This document shows, one piece after another, positions 7,673-12,225 of a stretch of DNA of 12,225 bases. The position numbers and the translations under genes were made by a program. Numbering within the stretch: position 1 is the stretch's first letter; every line of letters starts with the position of its first letter. The notes below the pieces were generated by a model, which made no database searches, was not told the origin of the DNA, and saw only the letters and a list, made by a program, of their open reading frames with translations. This stretch comes from an uncultured Arcobacter sp. (GTDB lineage: Bacteria > Campylobacterota > Campylobacteria > Campylobacterales > Arcobacteraceae). The DNA lies in contig CAJXII010000031.1 of assembly GCA_913054415.1 (NCBI GenBank), positions 1 to 12,225 on the forward strand, written 5' to 3'.

Positions 7673-8275
7673 ATGTTACCAATAAAATATGTAGGACCAC
7701 GACCAGTAATCTCACAACACGGTATAACTTACAAAGAGGGCAAAGAGGATAAATATATCTATCTTACTACTGCTTTAGAGATATTAAGAGATATAAATTT
7801 TAACTATGAAGATAAAAAATCATATTCACATCCAATACATACAAAACCTATCACTACAAAACAGATGGAGATTTTACTAAAAGATTATGAATCACAACTT
7901 GAACAACATATACTTGATGAAAAAAATAGATATGAACAAAAGATACAACAAGAGATACAAGATGTTCAACATCATCAATATTTAAGCGATACAGATAAAG
8001 AAGTTTGGATAAACAATATTAAACTAATGAAAGATTATAGGATACAACGAGCTATAAACAAAATCTACTATATGCACTGTATCAATGATATAAAAAAAGT
8101 GATTTTACGAGAACACCTAAAAGAGATAGATACCCCATTTAATGAAAAATTTTGGCATGTTTTACAAACTCTTCAAGGTGCTTTAGAAAGTGGTAAAAAT
8201 TCTAAGGATACAAAATTAATAGAAAAAACCGATGCTAATAATAATATGATTTTAAAACTTTATATCAACAACTAA
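7673..8275 (+). CDS. Conserved protein of unknown function, probably Campylobacterota-specific
   Basis: A 200-residue soluble protein without signal peptide or membrane segment. The N-terminus MLPIKYVGPRPVISQHGI, followed by 'KEDKYIYL' and 'YE', matches my recollection of a hypothetical protein conserved across Sulfurimonas-like genomes; no function is known to me. After residue 60 it is mainly helical and charged, with a probable coiled coil around 65-105 and a C-terminal block 'WINNIKLMKDYRIQRAINKI' followed by 'HVLQTLQGAL'. AAGGA at 7662-7666 lies 6 bases before the ATG. A strong -10 box upstream suggests transcription separate from the mfd run. Its stop overlaps the convergent speA stop by 2-3 bases, so no room exists for a dedicated terminator between them. 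Confidence 0.8.
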   Translation: MLPIKYVGPRPVISQHGITYKEGKEDKYIYLTTALEILRDINFNYEDKKSYSHPIHTKPITTKQMEILLKDYESQLEQHILDEKNRYEQKIQQEIQDVQHHQYLSDTDKEVWINNIKLMKDYRIQRAINKIYYMHCINDIKKVILREHLKEIDTPFNEKFWHVLQTLQGALESGKNSKDTKLIEKTDANNNMILKLYINN

Positions 8276-9723
8276 AAACCTAGAACATTGATATTATTTA
8301 CATAAGGATCTTCACTACCTGTGAGCATACTTTTTTGCTCTTTTAAAAATATAATATACTCAATAATATCCTTGCTAATCCTTTCACCTGGTGTGATTAT
8401 AGGAATACCTGGAGGATATGCCATAATAAACTCAGCACTAATATCACCCTCACAATCTTCAAGTTTTTTTAATTTTCTATGGCTATAAAAAGCATTTCTT
8501 GGAGTTACTATTACCTCTGGATTATGTAGAGTTACTTTATCCAAAATAATTGGTTCTTTTTTATATCGTTTGACTATATCTTTAAGTGCCAATATTAACT
8601 TATCGATATTTTCTTGGGTATCCCCTAAACTTATCACTGCTAAGGTATGATAACTATCCCCAAATTCCATCTGAATATTGTATTGATCTCTTAAAATATC
8701 ATAGACTTCAAGTCCTGTTAAACCTATTTCATTTACTTTGATTGCTAATTTTGTTTCATCAAATCCACAAGCACCATCTATTCCTATTAACTCTTTACCA
8801 AATGAGCTAAGCCCATCAATCTTATTTATCTCATCTCTTGCATATCTTGAGAGTTTTAAAATCCTTTTAAACTCCTCTTGCCCATTTAGAGCTAGATTTT
8901 TTCTTGCTACATCTAAACTAGACATCAAAAGATATGATGAACTTGTAGTTTGTGTAATATTTAGCACCGCTTTTACATGATTTTTATCTATAATACCCTC
9001 TATTAATAGCAATGCTGAACTTTGTGTAAGTGATCCTCCTGTTTTATGAAAACTAATCGTGCTCATATCTGCACCTGCATTCATACCTGAACTTGGAAAA
9101 TCCCTGCTAAAATTGAAATGTGTTCCATGAGCTTCATCTACTAAAACTGCCATATTATTTTGATGTGCTAATTGAACTATTTTTTTTAAATCTGCACTAA
9201 ATCCATAATATGTAGGATTGGTAATAAGTATCGCTTTTGCATCTGGATTTCTAATGATAGCTTGTTCCATCTTCTCTATACTAATATTAAGTGAAATACC
9301 TAGTTTGTCATGTATCTCTGGTTCTATATATGCAGGGATAGCATCTGCTAAGATTAGACCATTGATAGCACTTTTATGCACATTTCTAGGTAATATAATT
9401 TTATCTCCAGGGTTACAAGCAGACATTATCATAGCTTGAATACCTGCTGTTGTTCCATTGACTAAAAAAAATGCACTATCTGCCCAAAAAAGTTCAGCCA
9501 TTAGATTTTCAGCCTCTTTTATCACCCCTATTGGATTTGATAGATTATCCATAGGTTTGCTAGAATTTACATCTATTTGCATAATAGTTTGACCAAAATA
9601 ATCAGTAAACTCTTTTAACCCTTTACCTTGCTTATGACCTGGCACATCAAAAGGTATAATATTCTTTGAGTTATACTCTTTCATAGCACTAAATAGTGGT
9701 GTTTCTTCCTGTGATTTAATCAT
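8272..9723 (-). CDS. speA: Aminotransferase-fold arginine/lysine/ornithine decarboxylase, probably SpeA
   Basis: A PLP enzyme of the fold-type I Orn/Lys/Arg decarboxylase family. The Bacillus subtilis SpeA type (~490 residues) turns arginine into agmatine, the first step to putrescine. At 483 residues it has the same length. Motifs: VPGHKQG 27-33, NGTTAG 89-94 (cofactor phosphate), NVHKS 114-118, the aspartate of DEAHG 196-200 (pairs with the pyridine nitrogen), the Schiff-base lysine K227 in SFHKTGGSLTQ, and the C-terminal AYPPGIP 435-441 with PGERIS 445-450. No N-terminal response-regulator-like wing is present, so it is the biosynthetic, not the acid-stress, type. Substrate (arginine versus lysine or ornithine) cannot be settled from sequence alone. 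The genomic partner nspC, 2 bp upstream, supports a spermidine-synthesis role. AGGA (9731-9734 on plus) stands 7 bases before the ATG. Confidence 0.9.
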   Translation of the reverse strand: MIKSQEETPLFSAMKEYNSKNIIPFDVPGHKQGKGLKEFTDYFGQTIMQIDVNSSKPMDNLSNPIGVIKEAENLMAELFWADSAFFLVNGTTAGIQAMIMSACNPGDKIILPRNVHKSAINGLILADAIPAYIEPEIHDKLGISLNISIEKMEQAIIRNPDAKAILITNPTYYGFSADLKKIVQLAHQNNMAVLVDEAHGTHFNFSRDFPSSGMNAGADMSTISFHKTGGSLTQSSALLLIEGIIDKNHVKAVLNITQTTSSSYLLMSSLDVARKNLALNGQEEFKRILKLSRYARDEINKIDGLSSFGKELIGIDGACGFDETKLAIKVNEIGLTGLEVYDILRDQYNIQMEFGDSYHTLAVISLGDTQENIDKLILALKDIVKRYKKEPIILDKVTLHNPEVIVTPRNAFYSHRKLKKLEDCEGDISAEFIMAYPPGIPIITPGERISKDIIEYIIFLKEQKSMLTGSEDPYVNNINVLGF

Positions 9724-9725
9724 AT

Positions 9726-10883
9726 TTAATTCCTATTTTTATACTCATCATATCCAAATGTTTTGGCAACTTCTAAAATTCCATCTTTTTTCAATACTGC
9801 TAATGATGGTAGTTTGATTCCATTAAAAGTGGTATTTTTTACTATTGTGTAGTGTATTTGATCTTTGAAAATTATCTTTTGACCTATACTTAAAGGTTTA
9901 GAAAAAGAGTAGTCCCCTATAATATCTCCAGCTAAACAACTATTGCCACCAAATCTATATCTATACGGCAACTCATGGCCTATCTTACCATCAACCACTT
10001 CAGGGGTATATGGCATAGCAAGAGTATCTGGCATATGTGCCTCTGCACTTGTATCTAAGATCGCTATATCTATATCGTTGTGAACTATATCTAATATGGT
10101 TGCTACTAATGTTCCTGTTTGCCATCCTATAGCTTCACCTGGCTCAAGATATATATCTAAATGTGGATATTTTTTCTTATAATCTTGAATAAGCTGTATT
10201 AACCCTTGCCTATCATAATCATCTCTTGTAATATGATGCCCACCACCAAAATTTAACCATTTTAGTTTTGAAAAATATTGTCCAAAATTTTGCTCAAAAC
10301 TTTTTAATACCAGTTTTAGATCATCTAAATTTTGCTCACAAAGTGCATGAAAATGAAATCCATCTATAAAATCAAAATCTTCATCTTTTAGTTTTAACTC
10401 TTTTTTAGTGATACCAAGTCTGCTATACAATCCACAAGGATTATAAATATCTACTTTAACAGTAGAAACTTCTGGATTTATCCTAAGTGCTATACTATTT
10501 TTAGGTAAAATTTTAGATCTAAATTTATGAAATTGGTTTAATGAGTTAAAAACTATATGATCTGATAAATTACAAATCTCTTCAAATTCATCATCTTTAA
10601 AAGCTGGTGAAAATGTATGAATCTCCCCTTGTATATACTCTTTGGCATATCTTGCTTCATATAATCCACTAGCACAACTTCCTTTTAAATATTTAGAAAT
10701 AAGATACAAAAGCGGACTAAAAGCAAAACCTTTTAAAGCAAGTAAGATTTTAGCTCCACTTTGATCTTCTATTTGTTTTAGAAGTTGTAGATTTTTTTCT
10801 AAAAGCTCCTCTTCACATATATAGCATGGTGTTTGAACTTTATTTAGTTGTGTTTTTATTTGATAATTGGTTAAGTTGTTCAT
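9726..10883 (-). CDS. nspC: Carboxynorspermidine/carboxyspermidine decarboxylase NspC
   Basis: A PLP alanine-racemase-fold (fold-type III) decarboxylase that makes spermidine from carboxyspermidine (or norspermidine from carboxynorspermidine). With the start at 10883 it has 385 residues and begins a few residues before 'KVQTPCYICEEELL', as family members do. Key sites in this numbering: PLP lysine K51 in LALKGFAF, HFHALCE 177-183, GGGHH 213-217, EPGEAIGW 247-254, AILDTSAEAHMPD 307ff, and the catalytic cysteine C316 in GNSCLAGD. 'TFNGI' and the final 'NRN' also match the Campylobacter jejuni enzyme as I recall it. The frame stays open up to 10982, but the extra 33 residues are coded by palindromic repeats and overlap the upstream gene, so I reject that start. 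A run GGAAAAAAG precedes the ATG as a weak ribosome binding site. speA follows after 2 bp. Confidence 0.93.
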   Translation of the reverse strand: MNNLTNYQIKTQLNKVQTPCYICEEELLEKNLQLLKQIEDQSGAKILLALKGFAFSPLLYLISKYLKGSCASGLYEARYAKEYIQGEIHTFSPAFKDDEFEEICNLSDHIVFNSLNQFHKFRSKILPKNSIALRINPEVSTVKVDIYNPCGLYSRLGITKKELKLKDEDFDFIDGFHFHALCEQNLDDLKLVLKSFEQNFGQYFSKLKWLNFGGGHHITRDDYDRQGLIQLIQDYKKKYPHLDIYLEPGEAIGWQTGTLVATILDIVHNDIDIAILDTSAEAHMPDTLAMPYTPEVVDGKIGHELPYRYRFGGNSCLAGDIIGDYSFSKPLSIGQKIIFKDQIHYTIVKNTTFNGIKLPSLAVLKKDGILEVAKTFGYDEYKNRN

Positions 10884-10894
10884 ATCTTTTTTCC

Positions 10895-10916
10895 GTAACG
10901 CCGACTTTAGTCGGTA
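10895..10916 (+). repeat. REP-like palindromic repeat, copy 1
   Basis: GTAACG followed by the perfect inverted repeat CCGACT-TT-AGTCGG and TA. It differs from the second copy at one of 22 bases (G versus A at the sixth position). The core is far richer in G+C than its surroundings. It lies 12 bases upstream of the nspC start codon, so the hairpin would sit in the nspC leader close to the ribosome binding site. Confidence 0.7.
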
Positions 10917-10929
10917 ATTCTTTCTTTTT

Positions 10930-10951
10930 GTAACACCGACTTTAGTCGGTA
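10930..10951 (+). repeat. REP-like palindromic repeat, copy 2
   Basis: GTAACA followed by CCGACTTTAGTCGG and TA, in direct orientation with the first copy and 35 bases away; both are preceded by a T-rich stretch. Here the stem extends by one pair (ACCGACT/AGTCGGT). It ends 9 bases after the stop of the minus-strand nuclease-family gene. Read on the minus strand, no U-run follows the stem, so it is not a standard intrinsic terminator. Confidence 0.7.
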
Positions 10952-10960
10952 TAATAAAAC

Positions 10961-12225
10961 TTATATCTCTTTGCTCCAACATCTTTTACCATCAAATACT
11001 AGTCCAAATGCTATGATATTACTATAACCTTTCTTTTTAGCTAGTGATATATAATCTTTTTGTATGATTTGATCTATTGCTTTATCTAAGGCTTCATCTT
11101 TTGTTTCATTTCTTCTAATATTAATCTTTTTTAGTTCCATTATAATTGCTGGTTTATTTTTGTCATGTTTATTTAGTATAATTATATCTACTCTTCCGTA
11201 TCCTGCTTCACTATTTGATATTATTTCATAATCATTTTGTAAATATACTAACATTCCAAGTAGGAACATATGATAAGAGTTTTCTGTTTTAGTATCGTAA
11301 TAGCTTGGTATATTTAGTAATGCTTCTTCTAAAAACTCTTCAAATAGTTCTATATTTGCTTCAAGCAAAGAGTTGATCATATTTTGTAAACCATCACTAA
11401 ACAGATAGCTATTTGCATATTCATAAATCACATCTCTAAATATCTTTTTACACTCTATATTTGTTGGGATTAACTTACATCTTAAATCTTCTGTATCATC
11501 ATCATTTAGTTTGGTATATTTCTCTTGACATTTTAAATATCCACCAAAGAATAAAAATGAAAATACACCCTCTTTTGAGTATATTTTATTTCCTTGAAAT
11601 GTTAAGTTTTTTTCTACTTTTATATCTATTGGTTCATTGTTAAGTAATTTTTCAAATTCATCTTTTAAGCTTTGAGATTTATTTAATAGATCATATATAA
11701 AATCATTTGAAGATGTATGTATCCAGTATGTATCAAATTTTCTTGTACTTGTAAAGTTTAACATACTCCAAGGATTAAGAATAATATCTTCCCCTATAGT
11801 ATAGCCATTATACCAGTGTATTGCTTTATCAATAGTTTTTTGTTCAAAGTTATAATCTTTTAGAAGCTTAATAGATTCATCAATAATAAATCCACAAGAA
11901 GATGATAAATCATTATCAAGTATGGTAATATATTTTAGATTATTAAGACCACTAAACATACTCTCGCCACTGACTCTAAATATACCCGTAAGAAGTACTT
12001 TTTTTACATTTAGATCATTATCTTTAAAAGCATTGCCAAAAAAACCTCTAAAAAACTCTATTGCTTCAGAATAGTAATCTTTTAACCAAGATGTAATTAT
12101 AGGTGTATCATATTCATCTATTAATATTATTGCAGATTGATTATAATAGTTTGTAAGGATAGTTGATAATGCTTTTATAGATAGTTCTAGGTCAATGATA
12201 GATATATTATTGTTTCTAATATTAT
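10961..12225 (-). CDS. AAA-ATPase-like / PD-(D/E)XK nuclease-superfamily protein (5' truncated)
   Basis: The frame is open to the window edge; the ATG at 11959 is internal. About 420 residues are visible. Translating 12223 down to 11960 gives AIILIDEYDTP (Walker B, about 12133-12101) and VKKVLLTGIFRVSGESMFSG, the hallmark blocks of the AAA-ATPase-like family that carries a C-terminal DUF1703-type nuclease domain. The Walker A ('RPRRFGKS' in the family) would be beyond the edge. After an all-helical middle, the C-terminal domain keeps the PD-(D/E)XK pattern: E251, D258 in YGRVDIII, then E275-x-K277 in IMELKK, and a downstream 'A..QI...DY' helix (numbered from the 11959 ATG). These proteins often occur in many copies per genome and are suspected to be mobile or defence-related, but no activity is firmly established. 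The stop is 77 bp before nspC. Confidence 0.88.
   Translation of the reverse strand, partial: NIRNNNISIIDLELSIKALSTILTNYYNQSAIILIDEYDTPIITSWLKDYYSEAIEFFRGFFGNAFKDNDLNVKKVLLTGIFRVSGESMFSGLNNLKYITILDNDLSSSCGFIIDESIKLLKDYNFEQKTIDKAIHWYNGYTIGEDIILNPWSMLNFTSTRKFDTYWIHTSSNDFIYDLLNKSQSLKDEFEKLLNNEPIDIKVEKNLTFQGNKIYSKEGVFSFLFFGGYLKCQEKYTKLNDDDTEDLRCKLIPTNIECKKIFRDVIYEYANSYLFSDGLQNMINSLLEANIELFEEFLEEALLNIPSYYDTKTENSYHMFLLGMLVYLQNDYEIISNSEAGYGRVDIIILNKHDKNKPAIIMELKKINIRRNETKDEALDKAIDQIIQKDYISLAKKKGYSNIIAFGLVFDGKRCWSKEI

Noticed and set aside
10900..10929. Intrinsic terminator on the plus strand (stem followed by T-rich run)
   Set aside because: A hairpin of 5-6 pairs followed by interrupted Ts exists, but no plus-strand gene ends here; on the minus strand, where the nuclease gene does end, no U-run follows either stem.
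10895..10951. Minimal CRISPR array
   Set aside because: Only two copies of a short palindrome with a 13-base T-rich gap, no spacer of normal length and no cas genes nearby.
11957..11959. ATG as start of the nuclease-family gene
   Set aside because: The frame continues to the edge and encodes the family's Walker B and 'LLTGIFRVS' blocks, so this Met is internal.

Overview
The window is AT-rich (roughly 30% G+C by eye), densely coded DNA from a bacterium, most likely a member of Campylobacterota (the Sulfurimonas/Sulfurovum/Arcobacter side). The grounds are a short (~992-residue) Mfd of the type found in that phylum, a carboxynorspermidine decarboxylase that closely resembles, from memory, the Campylobacter jejuni protein, and a 200-residue protein that looks like a conserved family of unknown function in this phylum. 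These are judgements from recalled families, not database results.

Plus strand, 1-7626: a tightly packed head-to-tail run. It opens with the 3' part of a superfamily 2 helicase of the kind fused to archaeo-eukaryotic primase domains in 'TOTE conflict system' proteins; its N-terminus lies before the window. Then come a small lipoprotein, an exported protein with an internal duplication, mfd (transcription-repair coupling factor, TTG start), a membrane-anchored protein with a degenerate OmpA-like domain, and a HI0933/BaiN-type flavoprotein. Gaps are 23, -4, 3, 1 and 0 bases, so at least the lipoprotein-to-flavoprotein block is probably one transcript. No single pathway links them: DNA repair/helicase functions are mixed with envelope proteins.

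7673-8275 (+): a conserved protein of unknown function with its own candidate sigma-70 promoter. It converges on, and overlaps by 4 bp, the minus-strand genes.

Minus strand, 10883-8272: a two-gene polyamine operon, nspC then speA, 2 bp apart. SpeA is an aminotransferase-fold (Bacillus-type) arginine/lysine/ornithine decarboxylase, probably making agmatine from arginine. NspC decarboxylates carboxyspermidine to spermidine. Together they supply the first and last steps of the S-adenosylmethionine-independent spermidine route; the middle enzymes are not in the window.

Minus strand, 12225-10961: the 3' part of an AAA-ATPase-like/PD-(D/E)XK nuclease-superfamily protein, truncated by the window edge. 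Between it and nspC are two near-identical copies of a short palindromic (REP-like) repeat with a 35-bp period. These repeats falsely extend the nspC reading frame upstream of its real start. No RNA genes, CRISPR arrays, insertion sequences or gene-free stretches longer than 300 bases were found. The most unusual items are the primase-helicase-type conflict gene next to the mfd run, the duplicated exported protein with an 11-residue tryptophan-phased segment, and the palindromic repeat pair.
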